A DNA stretch of 64,000 nucleotides, from the NCBI RefSeq assembly GCF_900343015.1, contig NZ_LR025108.1, forward strand, positions 310,001 to 374,000, read 5' to 3'. The notes under the pieces are model-generated. The model was given only the letters and a program-made list of their open reading frames with translations. It ran no database searches and was not told the DNA's origin. This DNA is from Arsenophonus endosymbiont of Aleurodicus dispersus (lineage in GTDB: Bacteria; Pseudomonadota; Gammaproteobacteria; Enterobacterales; Enterobacteriaceae). This document shows positions 45,078 to 55,925 of the stretch, piece after piece (the stretch's first letter is position 1; the number at the start of each line of letters is the position of its first letter). Both the position numbers and the translations under genes were made by a program.

Positions 45078-45689
45078 TAACCTTTATTGATCTAATTAAT
45101 TTGGTTTATTATTTCACTATAGTTAAGTTTAAACATTGCTGCTGAACAGCTGCAATAATTTAATTTTAAATTGTGTAAATAAAATCACTGGCCTGCAAAC
45201 AGCAGTTATTAGATAACAAATTAATAGTTATTAAACATTTTAGTTATAACTCCTGTTGAAACACTACTAGCATGCCTCTATGCCTAGTTTTACTACATCA
45301 GCTAGTACATCAAAAAATTTTATACATTTAAAAGTTACTTACCTACTAACAATATCATTAATATCCATCATACATAGATAAATGACTTTGCTGGTAGTAC
45401 TGATATATTTTAATAATTATGATTACCTGTTAAATATAATAATAAGACTTCTAAATCATCCTGTTAAATTTTTAAATTAGACCAGTAAAGGTCTTTTATT
45501 ATAGTTATCTTGTGTAATTATGGATAACTAACTATAGCTAATATCTTATTTATTACCTATTATATTAAGTTCATAACATAAAAAATATATGGAATTTTGA
45601 TAAAATAAATTCATTTTCAATGAATTATTATTAAATATTTTTACTATGTGTATAAATTTAATTGATAATTCTTTATCAAGGTATAAATT
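45078..45689. other. Gap between serC and mutH
   Basis: 612 AT-rich bases between divergent genes. No coding fragment recognised; both promoters should be here but I cannot pick them reliably. Confidence 0.4.
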
Positions 45690-46412
45690 ATGCAATTTTC
45701 TCATCTTTACCATGAAAATGAACAAAGCTTACTGAGTAAAGCCAAAAACCTAGCTGGTTATACAATGGCTGAACTAGCTTATTATACAGGTATTGCAATC
45801 CCTAAAGATCTTAAAAATGCTAAAGGTTGGGTAGGTCAGTTGTTAGAATATTGTTTAGGTGCAAATGCTGGTAGCAAAGTAGAACAAGATTTTGCTCATC
45901 TTGGTATTGAACTTAAGACCATCCCTATTAACCACTATGGTAAACCATTAGAAACAACTTTCGTTTGTGTGGCAGCCTTAACTGGTAATAGTGGAGTAAC
46001 CTGGCTTTCTAGTCATGTACGTAATAAGCTATCACGAGTTTTATGGATACCTATTGAAGGTGAGCGTCAAATTCCATTAGCAAAGCGAAGAGTAGCTTCA
46101 CCACTACTTTGGAGTCCAAATACAATTGAAGAGCAATTGCTTAAAAGAGATTGGGAAGAGTTAATGAATATGATCGTATTAGGTCAGGTTGAAAGTCTTA
46201 CCGCCAGCTATGGTCAGGTACTACAAATACGCCCTAAAGCTGCCAATAATAAATCATTGACCAAAGGAATAGGTAGACACGGCCAAATGATAATGACGCT
46301 ACCGCGTGGATTTTATCTTAAGAAAAATTTTACGGCTCTAATACTGGCACATCATTTTAATTTGCCTTTACAGAGTGAAGATAGTTTATTGAATTGTCAA
46401 CTGATTATGTAA
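45690..46412 (+). CDS. mutH: DNA mismatch repair endonuclease MutH
   Basis: Nicks the unmethylated strand at hemimethylated GATC in MutSL-directed repair. 240 residues (E. coli 229). The catalytic DxnExK is complete: Asp67, Glu74 and Lys76 in [15 protein letters not shown]. Other conserved blocks are [36 protein letters not shown] and [18 protein letters not shown] ten-residue extension follows at the C-terminus. It stands alone between gaps. Retention implies that Dam methylation, MutS and MutL also survive elsewhere. Confidence 0.95.
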   Translation: MQFSHLYHENEQSLLSKAKNLAGYTMAELAYYTGIAIPKDLKNAKGWVGQLLEYCLGANAGSKVEQDFAHLGIELKTIPINHYGKPLETTFVCVAALTGNSGVTWLSSHVRNKLSRVLWIPIEGERQIPLAKRRVASPLLWSPNTIEEQLLKRDWEELMNMIVLGQVESLTASYGQVLQIRPKAANNKSLTKGIGRHGQMIMTLPRGFYLKKNFTALILAHHFNLPLQSEDSLLNCQLIM

Positions 46413-47486
46413 CCATCTATTTCCTTGTTGTTTTTATTCAAAAGTTGTTATTACTATTATATTGATAAATATCTTTAAATTTATATTATTCTAAAGTGGA
46501 AGAAGATCTAAATAAAATTATTTTATCATCAGGCTATTAAAATAATTTAAGAAAAATTAATTGGATTAATTTAAATTAGTAAATCTGTGATCAACACAAA
46601 TAAATCAAGCTTAAAGAGGCGCTCTTTTCTTTAATATTAGGCTAATTAATATTTTTTTTATTGTGAATATATATTCAGATAATTTCCTGTCATAAGAAAA
46701 CATAAATTTAAATTAATTGCATAACTTAACTAATATTAGTAAAAGTTTCTTTTTAGCATAAAAATAAATAAAAAGGTGCCATAAATAGCACCTTTTAGTT
46801 GTAAAATTATATATATTGATGAACGTTTTTTGCTCTTCTGAATATAAAGGATATTATAGTTCCCATTAAGGCAATAATTTGTGATTTATCATAAGCTAGG
46901 GCAACGTTTATAATATTCATGCAAACTATATTTCACGGGTTGAACCCTTCTAATAACTGTAAAATAATTATCTTTATCATATTAGAGTTGAATATTAATA
47001 TAAATTGAGCAAGTAGTATTAATTAGCTTTTAATTATGTGCTTGCAACTTATTACTCATCTCATGTATGACTAAAAGTAAAAACAAGATCACTATAATAA
47101 TTTTAAATTAATTATTAAGATAAAAATACTATGGTTAACATTTACCTTACCATTAGCTATGCTATCTATGCTAACATAATTTGATGTCACTATATAAAAT
47201 TCAGATCAATCTTGATGTACTAGAGTATATTCTTTACCTAATTAAATTATATATTTTGTAAATATTTAACTTCACTTGATTTATCAATTTATAGTTTTAT
47301 GACTTAACTAAACTAAGATTCACCTATTATCATAATATCCACATGTTAAATCATTATAATAAAAACATATTACGTTATGTATATTTTTATGATAATCAAT
47401 TATTATTTTATAATATTACATATTATAAAATTATTATATGATCTTTTACTATTAATACTCTATTTATCTATCTCCTCTATTTGATA
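46413..47486. other. Gap of about 1.1 kb between mutH and iscS
   Basis: iscU, iscA, hscB, hscA and fdx would follow iscS on the minus strand here. I looked for IscU in translation and found nothing. Apart from the hairpin at 46771-46796 no feature is recognised. Confidence 0.45.
46771..46796. terminator. Hairpin resembling a bidirectional terminator
   Basis: AAAAGGTGC (46771-46779), 8-base loop, GCACCTTTT (46788-46796), nine perfect pairs with A and T runs on the flanks. It lies about 360 bases after mutH and may have ended transcripts of genes now lost. Confidence 0.55.
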
Positions 47487-48635
47487 TTAATTACGCAGCT
47501 TATTTATCGCATTATGGATTAGTTGGATAGCATAATCGATTTCTTCTTCTGTAGTGAATCTACCAAATGAGAAACGAATTGAACTATGTGCTAACTCATC
47601 ATTCATTCCTAATGCTCTTAGCACATATGAAGGTTCTAGGCTTGCTGATGTACACGCAGAACCTGATGAAATAGCCAAATCTTTAAGTACCATCATCAAT
47701 GATTCACCTTTCACATAGTTAAAACTTACATTTAGAATATGAGGTGCACCATTTAACAAATCGCCATTAAGGTAAACTGCTTTGATATTTTTAATACCGT
47801 CCCATAAACGTTGACGTAAAGCTCTTAATCTATCAGATTCTATCGCCATTTCAGCTTTAGCAATTCGATAAGCTTCACCCATTCCTACAATTTGGTGGAC
47901 AGGTAATGTCCCTGAGCGTATACCTTGTTCATGACCACCACCATGTTGTTGGGCTTCAAGTCTAATACGGGGGTTACGACGCACATAAAGTGCACCAATA
48001 CCCATTGGTCCATATAGTTTATGTGCTGAGAAAGACATTAAATCAACTTTAAGTTCATTTAAATTAATAGGTAATTTACCTACGGCTTGGGTTGCATCAA
48101 CATGAAAGAAAATTCCGTGATCGCGGCAAAGTTCACCGATAGAGGCAATATCTTGAATAATACCAATTTCATTATTAACATGCATTATAGAAACTAAAAT
48201 GGTATCATCACGCATAGTTCCTTCAAGTTCATGTATATTAATAAGACCATTATTTTGTGGTGAAAGGTAAGTCACTTTAAACCCTTTACGCTCAAGTTGA
48301 CGACAAGTATCTAAAACTGCTTTATGCTCGGTTTTACTGGTAATTATATGTTTACCTTTCTTTTGATAGAAATTGGCAACACCTTTCACAGCTAGGTTAT
48401 CAGATTCCGTCGCTCCTGAAGTAAAAACAATCTCCCGAGGGTCCGCATTGACTAACTCAGCAATTTGATTTCTTGCAATATCAACAGCCTCTTCAGCCCG
48501 CCAGCCAAAACCATGAGAACGTGATGATGGATTACCAAAATTACCATCTATCATCATACACTGCATCATTTTTTTAGCAACATGGGGATCAACTGGTGTG
48601 GTAGCTGAGTAGTCTAAATAAATTGGTAGTTTCAT
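47487..48635 (-). CDS. iscS: Cysteine desulfurase IscS (C-terminally short)
   Basis: PLP enzyme that takes sulfur from cysteine and hands it to IscU (Fe-S clusters), TusA (tRNA thiolation) and ThiI. 382 residues; E. coli has 404 and the two match without gaps until the stop. His104 in TSKTEHKAV, Lys206 in [12 protein letters not shown] and the active Cys328 in [11 protein letters not shown] are present. The missing 22 residues are the E. coli C-terminal tail implicated in IscU docking. iscR upstream is dead and iscU is not found downstream. It may now serve mainly tRNA thiolation with MnmE/MnmG-modified tRNAs; this is inference. Confidence 0.95.
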   Translation of the reverse strand: MKLPIYLDYSATTPVDPHVAKKMMQCMMIDGNFGNPSSRSHGFGWRAEEAVDIARNQIAELVNADPREIVFTSGATESDNLAVKGVANFYQKKGKHIITSKTEHKAVLDTCRQLERKGFKVTYLSPQNNGLINIHELEGTMRDDTILVSIMHVNNEIGIIQDIASIGELCRDHGIFFHVDATQAVGKLPINLNELKVDLMSFSAHKLYGPMGIGALYVRRNPRIRLEAQQHGGGHEQGIRSGTLPVHQIVGMGEAYRIAKAEMAIESDRLRALRQRLWDGIKNIKAVYLNGDLLNGAPHILNVSFNYVKGESLMMVLKDLAISSGSACTSASLEPSYVLRALGMNDELAHSSIRFSFGRFTTEEEIDYAIQLIHNAINKLRN

Positions 48636-48669
48636 TAACTAACTAGCTCCATAAATTGATTTAGGTTGA

Positions 48670-49060
48670 TGAGTCACTTTGAAATGATGTTATCATTATC
48701 TTGAAGATAAGCAACTTCTTGGTTATTGAACAATTCTTCTAAGTTAATTTTACTAAGAAAACTAGTAAAACGATAACTTATCTTAGTCCATAGTACAAGA
48801 TTAAAATAACGATCTCTCTCTTGAAATTTTTTCTTTCCTGACAAGGAGTTGGATTGATATATTTATCAACAGCAGAAATAACTTGCTCAATAAAAAATAT
48901 TTTTAGTTTATCAACTTAATAAATATCCACTGCTAGGGTTAGCTGGTAACTAGTTCGTTTTTATGAAGTTGAGAAAAGTTGCTTAATATAAAAATAAATC
49001 CAGAATATAAAATAAATCCAGATACAAAGTACTAACGCCCATACTTGTAATAAGTATTAA
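48670..49060 (-). pseudogene. iscR: iscR remnant (Fe-S responsive regulator)
   Basis: Just upstream of iscS. Readable pieces are IKQLFSQLHKNELVTS, PSSGYLLS, EQVISAVDKYINPTPCQ and LWTKISYRFTSFLSKINLEE then LFNNQEV, matching IscR [61 protein letters not shown] then LVNNQEV. Several stops and frame changes. Regulation of iscS by cluster status is lost. Confidence 0.85.
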
Positions 49061-49374
49061 GCAAGGCTTGATTTAATATTGACACGTTGTTTAACTAATA
49101 ATATCATTAATAACAATAGATAATATAATAATTCGTGAATATGTTAATATTAGTGGATTAACTAGATATAAATTAGCTATTCTTAGTACTGAGATCTAAT
49201 TTTTTTGGTATCTTAGGTTTTAACTAAAATATTAAACTATTTTCTCGCATGATTTTCATTATTTGGTATTAGTAATGAAATTAATTACCAAACCCATAGT
49301 TATATTAACTAATTTTTGTTATACTAATGAATTAGTTTAATCCTGTTTTTAAAACATTCTAGTGGAAATAATCC
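49061..49374. other. Gap between iscR remnant and suhB
   Basis: In E. coli trmJ lies between suhB and iscR. No readable trmJ fragment here; AT-rich and featureless otherwise. Confidence 0.4.
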
Positions 49375-50178
49375 ATGCATCCAATGCTAACTATTGCTAT
49401 ACGAGCAGCCCGCCAAGCAGGTAGTTTTTTTGCTAAAAGCTATGAAAGATTTGACATTATCGAAATAATGGCAAAAGGTGAAAATAACTTATTAACCAAT
49501 ATTGCTAAAAAAGCAGAACAAATTATTATTGAAGTTATTCATAAATTTTATCCTACTCACTCTATTCTCTCGGAAGAGAGAGGTCAAATACTTAGTGAAA
49601 AAAATGATATTCAGTGGATTATTTATCCTTTAGATGGGATAACTAACTTTACTAAACGGTTACCCCATTTTGCCGTATCCATAGCAGTACGTATTAACGG
49701 CCGTACAGAAGTATCTGCTATTTATAATCCTATGCTTAATGAGTTATTTACTGCAGTTCGTGGGCAAGGAGCACAATTAAACGGTTACCGTCTTCGTATT
49801 AAAAATAATAATGAACTAGAAGGGGCCATTATTGCTACTGGTTTTCCTTTCAAGGCAAAACAACATTTAGCAGCATATATTAATATTATTGCTAAATTAT
49901 TTAATAAATGCTCTGATTTTCGCCGAGCTGGTTCAGCAGCTTTGGACTTAGCTTATGTTGCCGCTAGCCGTATCGATGCCTTTTTTGAGATTGGCTTGAA
50001 ACCTTGGGATTTTATGGCTGGAGAACTATTAGTTCGTGAAGCTGGTGGAGTTGTAACCAACTTTGGGGGCGGGTATAATTATCTAACTTCTGGCAATCTG
50101 CTAGTTGGGAGTACTCGTATAGTGAAAAAAATAGTGCCAGAAATGCAGACTGAGTTAAGCGATCCCTTGAATATTTAG
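49375..50178 (+). CDS. suhB: SuhB, inositol monophosphatase family, with altered metal site
   Basis: In E. coli SuhB is an inositol-phosphatase-fold protein whose main role is in NusA-dependent antitermination of rRNA transcription, independent of catalysis. 267 residues, same length as E. coli and collinear. Of the metal ligands, Glu67, Asp87 and the C-terminal Asp (KPWDFMAGE) remain, but Asp84 is tyrosine: the motif reads IYPLDGITNF instead of IDPLDGTTNF (codon TAT at 49624-49626). Thr89 is Ile and conserved Asp44 is Ala (TNIAKKAE). The frame is otherwise clean, so it is kept as a protein while the phosphatase is probably inactive. It is divergent from dead iscR and intact iscS. Confidence 0.93.
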   Translation: MHPMLTIAIRAARQAGSFFAKSYERFDIIEIMAKGENNLLTNIAKKAEQIIIEVIHKFYPTHSILSEERGQILSEKNDIQWIIYPLDGITNFTKRLPHFAVSIAVRINGRTEVSAIYNPMLNELFTAVRGQGAQLNGYRLRIKNNNELEGAIIATGFPFKAKQHLAAYINIIAKLFNKCSDFRRAGSAALDLAYVAASRIDAFFEIGLKPWDFMAGELLVREAGGVVTNFGGGYNYLTSGNLLVGSTRIVKKIVPEMQTELSDPLNI

Positions 50179-50354
50179 CTAAATTACGATAAAAGCCAAA
50201 AATTTTTCATAAAAAAATAATTGAAATAATTTAACGCCAGCAACCGTGTTAATGAAAAATATTTATTTATTATTATATAAAATTATATATGCAAAAAGCA
50301 TGGGTTAGATAACAACTAAAATAGGCTGAAGTGGATTCCTAAATTTTAATTTAT

Positions 50355-51608
50355 TTATGTATAAACAGGAAACTGTTGACAAATTGATAATACTTTTTGT
50401 TTTATTTTGTAGATCACATTATAGTTATTAATTTTATCCAAAATATCACATATCCAATTAGCCAATTCTGCTGATTCTATTTCTTTAAAACCACGACGAG
50501 TAATAGCAGGTGAACCAATACGAATACCTGAAGTAATAAATGGATTTTTAAGATCATTTGGTATGCAATTTTTATTTACAGTAATATTAGCAAGACTAAG
50601 CGCCGCGGTTGCCTCTTTACCAGTTAGCTCTTTATCTACTAAATCTAATAAAAATAAATGGTTGTAAGTACCACCAGAAATAACTTTGTAACCACGATTA
50701 ATAAAGATTTCAACCATTATTTTCGCATTTTTAGCTACTTGTTGCTGATAAATTTTAAACTCATGCTCCATTGCTTCTTTTAGTGCAACCGCTTTCCCGG
50801 CAATAACATGCATTAATGGACCACCCTGAGTACCAGGGAATACAGCAGAATTTAGTTTTTTGTAAAACGCTTCATCACCACCTTTAGCCAAAATCAAACC
50901 ACCTCGAGGTCCACACAAAGTTTTATGAGTAGTCGTCGTCACAACATGTGCATGTGTAACAGGATTAGGATAAACACCAGCCGCTATTAAACCAGCAACA
51001 TGCGCCATATCAACAAATAAATAAGCACCTATGCTATCTGTAATTTGACGCATTTTAGCCCAGTCTATCAGACCTGAATAAGCGGAAAAACCGCCAATAA
51101 TCATTTTAGGTTTATGTATTTGTGCCTGAGTAGCTATATTTTCGTAATTAATTTTACCTTTTTCATCTATACCATAAGTAATTATATTATAAAATTTACC
51201 AGAAAAATTAACAGGTGAGCCATGGGTTAAATGTCCACCATGTGTTAAATTCATGCCTAATATTGTATCCCCTGGTTTTAATAAGGCCATATAAACAGCC
51301 GTATTAGCTTGCGAACCTGAGTGTGGCTGAACATTAGCAAAATCTGCATCAAATAAAGTTTTGGCGCGATCTATAGCAAGTTGTTCAATAATATCAACAT
51401 ATTTACAACCCCCATAGTAACGTTTCCTAGGGTATCCTTCGGCGTATTTATTAGTAAGTTGTGAACCTTGAGCCTGCATAACTCTTGGACTAGTATAATT
51501 TTCTGAAGCAATTAACTCAATATGTTCTTCCTGACGCTTAACTTCATTTTCTATTGCCTGCCATAGTTCTTGGTCATAATCTGAAATATTCATTTCACGC
51601 TTTAACAT
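50355..51608 (-). CDS. glyA: Serine hydroxymethyltransferase
   Basis: PLP enzyme converting serine and tetrahydrofolate to glycine and 5,10-methylene-tetrahydrofolate, the main one-carbon source. 417 residues, the E. coli length. [17 protein letters not shown] opens the protein, then [18 protein letters not shown]; the PLP lysine is Lys229 in [14 protein letters not shown], and [14 protein letters not shown] binds the substrate carboxylate. AGGAG lies about 6 bases before the ATG. It uses serine, which SerC helps make, and feeds methylene-THF to MnmE. Confidence 0.97.
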   Translation of the reverse strand: MLKREMNISDYDQELWQAIENEVKRQEEHIELIASENYTSPRVMQAQGSQLTNKYAEGYPRKRYYGGCKYVDIIEQLAIDRAKTLFDADFANVQPHSGSQANTAVYMALLKPGDTILGMNLTHGGHLTHGSPVNFSGKFYNIITYGIDEKGKINYENIATQAQIHKPKMIIGGFSAYSGLIDWAKMRQITDSIGAYLFVDMAHVAGLIAAGVYPNPVTHAHVVTTTTHKTLCGPRGGLILAKGGDEAFYKKLNSAVFPGTQGGPLMHVIAGKAVALKEAMEHEFKIYQQQVAKNAKIMVEIFINRGYKVISGGTYNHLFLLDLVDKELTGKEATAALSLANITVNKNCIPNDLKNPFITSGIRIGSPAITRRGFKEIESAELANWICDILDKINNYNVIYKIKQKVLSICQQFPVYT

Positions 51609-51998
51609 TTATTTCTCCTAACTAAGTCACATTTTAAAGATTTATTTAACTACATTAATACCACACAGTGTAAGAGCTTTTAGCTCATTAAAATAGTTAC
51701 CAAATAATAAATTACGCCACTAATTTTTATATATTTAAATAAAAACATTATTCCATACTAATTTTATGGTTAGCTCAAATATTGCTAATAACTTAGTAAG
51801 TTATATTATAAATAATAAAATTAGCTTGATCTTTAAATAAATTATTCCTCTATTATATATTTGAGTAAGCGATAAAATAGTGACCAAAGTAAAGTGAATA
51901 CATAAAATTAGCCAACTAAAGTGTTATGTTTAAGTTTGCTATTTTTTTTGTTATTCTATTGTATTAAATTAAGATTACTTGCGTTTTTTTAGATAGAT
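51609..51998. other. Gap upstream of glyA
   Basis: 390 AT-rich bases where the 5' and middle parts of lpxC may have been. No readable fragment; the glyA promoter should lie near 51620-51700. Confidence 0.4.
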
Positions 51999-52142
51999 GA
52001 ATTAGTACTGCATAAAATGCTAGATGCTATTAGCGATTTATTTATGTCTGGTTATAATATTATCGGTGTTTTTACTGCGTATAAATCAGTTCATGCATTG
52101 AATAACAAATTATTACAGTCTTTTTTATTTAAAATAATCTGC
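51999..52142 (+). pseudogene. lpxC: lpxC 3' remnant (UDP-3-O-acyl-GlcNAc deacetylase)
   Basis: [34 protein letters not shown] and [11 protein letters not shown] match the LpxC C-terminus EFVRHKMLDAIGDLFMCG, HNIIGAFTAYKSGHAL and NNKLLQAVLAK. The fragment has no start codon region and the N-terminal zinc-site half is absent. lpxC upstream of secA is the normal order. LpxC catalyses the committed step of lipid A synthesis. Confidence 0.88.
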
Positions 52143-52285
52143 TTGATATATGGTGACGTTATAAGAATAATCGTCAATGCCAGTTGAATTTTAAACCACC
52201 TCAACAATTAAGCATAATATTCTATATATGGTATATCAATGGATAATTTTCTCTATTACGTTACTTTTGTTGACGCTTTAGTATT

Positions 52286-52774
52286 CTATTTAGTCAAAGC
52301 AGCTAGTCGCTCTAATTTTTCTTTTAGTTTTTTTGGACTTTTTTTTGCTAGTTTACTAATTATCTTTGCACTTTTTTTGCTTAGCTTGCTTATTATTTGT
52401 TTTGGTGGGGTTATAGCTATTTGCTGAATTGCTAAGTAATTTTTTGATTTTTTAGATGATAATGATGGATTAATTTTTAGGTTGATTGAAGATAAAAATG
52501 GTAAATTAGTATTACGTAATTTTGATACTAACCTAGGAAGTTCATAGTTTAGTCGTATTTTTCGGCTAGCATTTGTAACCTCTATAATCAAAATATGTTG
52601 ACGATAATTAGCTACTTTACACCAAGCCTTTAACTCGAGAGGAAGTAGGCTAATGACAGTATTATTGAGTTTAATTAAGGCATGTGCACGTTGTTGAATA
52701 GTTTTTAAGGTATTTAATTTAATATTGCTCTTTTTTAACAAAAAAGTTAAAGATTGGGGATAACTGTCTCGCAT
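52286..52774 (-). CDS. dciA: DciA/DUF721 family protein
   Basis: 162 residues. The first 105 form a DUF721 (DciA) domain: IQQRAHALIKLNNTVISLLP, CKVANYRQHILIIEVTNAS, RLNYELPRLVSKLR and LPFLSSINLKINPSL fit the family pattern closely. From about 108 it is a lysine-rich tail with repeats such as KLSKKSAKIISKLAKKSPKK, likely flexible and nucleic-acid binding. DciA is the ancestral bacterial helicase operator or loader; in E. coli DnaC took over that role. Its place between lpxC and secA, on the opposite strand, is usual in gammaproteobacteria. Retention with dead dnaA is notable. Whether it loads DnaB here is inference. Confidence 0.8.
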   Translation of the reverse strand: MRDSYPQSLTFLLKKSNIKLNTLKTIQQRAHALIKLNNTVISLLPLELKAWCKVANYRQHILIIEVTNASRKIRLNYELPRLVSKLRNTNLPFLSSINLKINPSLSSKKSKNYLAIQQIAITPPKQIISKLSKKSAKIISKLAKKSPKKLKEKLERLAALTK

Positions 52775-53340
52775 TTTTACTCCACGTCATATATTATATT
52801 CAATGAATATTAGATATTTAGCTATATTTTAGTAAACAATATTTTTGAACACACCTAATATTAGTAGCATACTGAAACTTTTATCAAAAGTTATTGTAGG
52901 TAAAGCAAAATTTATTATTAGATTATCTAATAGCAGTTAGTAAATATCATATTTTTTATAATTGTGACGTAAATGGCATTAGCATGCCTTACTTAATATC
53001 ATTCGAAAGTTTACTTTTATGTTTTTAGTTTAAGATATATGAAAGCAGCTGTAAACTAATTTAAATATGCACATCAAATTTATAATTGGCTTTAGACTAT
53101 TTAATATATTATTAATTTTATTTGTTCTAATAATTAAATTTTTACCTATTCATTAATACAATCTTCCTATCACATTAGCTACCAAACTGCGTTATGGGGT
53201 TCTTTTATCATGGTATTCTAGCTGGGCATTTCATATACGTTATATTGATTCTTATAGTAACCATATATTTAACTTAATATATTAATTATATTAGTTCAAA
53301 CAAAATAATATAGATAGTTCCAAAATTGAGCAAAATATTT
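52775..53340. other. Gap between dciA and secA, secM not identifiable
   Basis: secM should precede secA here. A 29-codon open stretch at 53066-53155 encodes a hydrophobic peptide (MHIKFIIGFRLFN...), but nothing resembles the SecM arrest sequence FSTPVWISQAQGIRAGP. Otherwise featureless. Confidence 0.4.
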
Positions 53341-55830
53341 ATGTTAACTAAGTTACTAACCAAAATTTTTGGTAGTGTTAATGATCGTACTTTACGTCGT
53401 TTAGGGAAATTTGTTGATATTATTAATCAGTTAGAGCCTAAATTTGAAAAATTGTCTGACCAAGAACTTAAAGCAAAGACTAATAAATTTCGTCAGCACC
53501 TTAAATCAGGTTCAACATTAAATGATTTGATGCCGGAGGCGTTTGCAACTGTTCGCGAAGCTAGTAAACGAGTATTCAATATGCGGCATTTTGATGTTCA
53601 GTTATTAGGTGGTATGGTACTTAATGAGCGATGTATTGCAGAGATGCGTACTGGTGAAGGAAAGACATTAACATCTACATTACCTGCATATTTAAATGCT
53701 TTAACGGGTAAAGGTGTTCATATTGTTATTGTAAACGAATATTTAGCTAAACGTGATGCAGAAAATAATCGATTATTGTTTGAATTTCTTGGTATGACAG
53801 TCGGTATTAATTTACCAGGTATGTCCGCGTTATTGAAGCGTGAAGCCTATGCTGCCGATATTACCTATGGAACTAATAATGAATATGTTTTTGATTATTT
53901 GCGTGATAATATGGCTTTTAGCCCAGAAGAACGTGTGCAGCGTAAACTCCATTACGCATTAATCGATGAAGTTGATTCTATTTTAATTGATGAAGCTCGT
54001 ACTCCATTAATTATTTCAGGACCTATAGAATATAGTTCAGATATATATAAAAAAGTAGATAAATTAATACCTAATTTTAAACAACAAGAAAAAGAAGATT
54101 CAGCTACTTTTCAAGGTACAGGTCATTTTTTTGTTGATGAAAAATTACGTCAAGTTACGTTGACAGAACGTGGATTAGAATTAATTGAGCAATTATTAAC
54201 AAAATCAAATTTAATAGAAGAAAGCGAATTACTGTATTCTCCGGTTAATATTATACTTATGCACCATGTTATGGCTGCCTTACGAGCATATACACTTTTC
54301 AATCTTGATGTAGATTATATTGTTAAAGATGGTCAGATTATTATTATTGATGAACATACAGGACGTACAATGGACGGACGCCGTTGGTCAGATGGATTGC
54401 ATCAAGCTGTTGAGGCAAAAGAAGGGGTTGAAATTAAAAATGAGAATCAAACATTAGCATCCATTACCTTTCAAAATTATTTTCGTCTATACGAAAAACT
54501 GGCAGGTATGACTGGTACTGCTGATACAGCAGCTTTTGAGTTTAGAAGTATCTATAAATTGGACACAATTGTTATTCCAACTAATCGTCCTATGATCCGC
54601 AATGATTTACCTGATTTAGTTTATATAACCGAAGTGGATAAATTATCTGCCATTGTCGATGACATTCTTAAATATATTAGCAGAGGCCAACCTGTATTAG
54701 TAGGAACTATTTCAATAGAAAAATCAGAAATAATTTCACGGGAGCTAACTAAAGCTAAAATTACCCATAATATTTTAAATGCTAAGTTTCATGCTATGGA
54801 AGCAGATATTATTGCTGAAGCCGGGCAGGCAGGTTTAGTAACTATTGCCACTAATATGGCAGGTAGAGGTACAGATATTGTATTAGGAGGTAGCTGGCAA
54901 GCAGAAATATCTAAACTAAAGGGTGCTAGTAAGGAGCAAATTGATCAAATTAAGAAAGTATGGCAAGAGCGTCATGAAGCAGTAATTGCTGCTAGTGGTT
55001 TGCATATTATTGGTACAGAACGGCATGAATCTCGTCGTATTGATAACCAATTACGCGGACGTTCTGGACGCCAAGGTGATCCAGGTTCATCCCGTTTTTA
55101 TCTTTCAATGGAAGATTCTTTAATGCGTATCTTTGCCTCTGATCGAGTGGTAGGAATGATGCGTAAATTAAGTATGAAACCTGGCGAAGCGATTGAACAT
55201 CCTTGGATAACTAAAGCTATCGCTAATGCACAGCGTAAAGTTGAAAGCCTGAACTTTGATATTAGAAAACAAGTTTTGGAATATGATGATGTTGATAACG
55301 ATCAACGTCGAGCTATCTATTCACAGCGCAATGATTTATTAGATGTTGATGATATTAGCGAAACAATTAACAGTATTCGTGAAGATGTTATAAACGTAAC
55401 TATTGATGCTTATATTCCTCGCCAATCTTTAGAAGAGATGTGGGATGTGTATGGTTTACAAAAGCGGTTAAGCAACGATTTTAATTTAGAATTACCTCTT
55501 CAAGAGTGGTTGGATAAAGAACCAGAATTACATGAAGAAACTTTACGTAACCGTATTCTAGAAAAAACAATTGTAGCTTATAAGGAAAAAGAGAAAATTA
55601 TAGGTAGTGATATGATGCGTAATTTTGAGAAGAGTATTATGCTACAAACTCTTGATATATTATGGAAAGAACATTTAGCTGCAATGGATTATTTACGAAA
55701 GGGTATTCATTTACGATGCTATGCACAAAGAGATCCAAAACAAGAATATAAGCGTGAATCTTTTGGTATGTTTTCTAATATGCTAGAAACTTTAAAATAT
55801 GATGTAATAAGCATATTAAGCAAAGTATAA
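53341..55830 (+). CDS. secA: Preprotein translocase ATPase SecA, lacking C-terminal zinc tail
   Basis: ATP-driven motor pushing preproteins through SecYEG. 829 residues from ATG 53341 ([17 protein letters not shown]. coli MLIKLLTKVFGSRNDR); an in-frame TTG five codons upstream is less likely. Walker A MRTGEGKT, Walker [14 protein letters not shown], and [13 protein letters not shown] with [20 protein letters not shown] of the second motor domain are intact, as are the helical scaffold and two-helix finger. The protein ends [18 protein letters not shown], where E. coli continues about 70 residues through a linker to the CxCxSGKKYKxCH zinc domain that binds SecB. A relic of that tail is readable downstream. 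Confidence 0.96.
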   Translation: MLTKLLTKIFGSVNDRTLRRLGKFVDIINQLEPKFEKLSDQELKAKTNKFRQHLKSGSTLNDLMPEAFATVREASKRVFNMRHFDVQLLGGMVLNERCIAEMRTGEGKTLTSTLPAYLNALTGKGVHIVIVNEYLAKRDAENNRLLFEFLGMTVGINLPGMSALLKREAYAADITYGTNNEYVFDYLRDNMAFSPEERVQRKLHYALIDEVDSILIDEARTPLIISGPIEYSSDIYKKVDKLIPNFKQQEKEDSATFQGTGHFFVDEKLRQVTLTERGLELIEQLLTKSNLIEESELLYSPVNIILMHHVMAALRAYTLFNLDVDYIVKDGQIIIIDEHTGRTMDGRRWSDGLHQAVEAKEGVEIKNENQTLASITFQNYFRLYEKLAGMTGTADTAAFEFRSIYKLDTIVIPTNRPMIRNDLPDLVYITEVDKLSAIVDDILKYISRGQPVLVGTISIEKSEIISRELTKAKITHNILNAKFHAMEADIIAEAGQAGLVTIATNMAGRGTDIVLGGSWQAEISKLKGASKEQIDQIKKVWQERHEAVIAASGLHIIGTERHESRRIDNQLRGRSGRQGDPGSSRFYLSMEDSLMRIFASDRVVGMMRKLSMKPGEAIEHPWITKAIANAQRKVESLNFDIRKQVLEYDDVDNDQRRAIYSQRNDLLDVDDISETINSIREDVINVTIDAYIPRQSLEEMWDVYGLQKRLSNDFNLELPLQEWLDKEPELHEETLRNRILEKTIVAYKEKEKIIGSDMMRNFEKSIMLQTLDILWKEHLAAMDYLRKGIHLRCYAQRDPKQEYKRESFGMFSNMLETLKYDVISILSKV

Positions 55831-55889
55831 GTTAACAAATATATTTTAAATGCTTAAAATGTGTAGTAATGAATTTTTTATGTTGATCA

Positions 55890-55925
55890 GTGAAAAAATA
55901 TAAGTATTGTCATGTTAGTTTAGGT
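55890..55925 (+). pseudogene. secA: Relic of the SecA C-terminal zinc-binding tail
   Basis: VKKYKYCHVSLG in the plus strand, 60 bases after the secA stop, matches the end of SecA (SGKKYKQCHGRLQ). The linker and first two cysteines are gone. It shows that the secA stop is a truncation, not an ancestral end. Confidence 0.75.

Noticed and set aside
53066-53155. 29-codon hydrophobic peptide before secA as a SecM remnant
   Set aside because: The position fits, but no SecM arrest motif or clear similarity is visible; too short to support.
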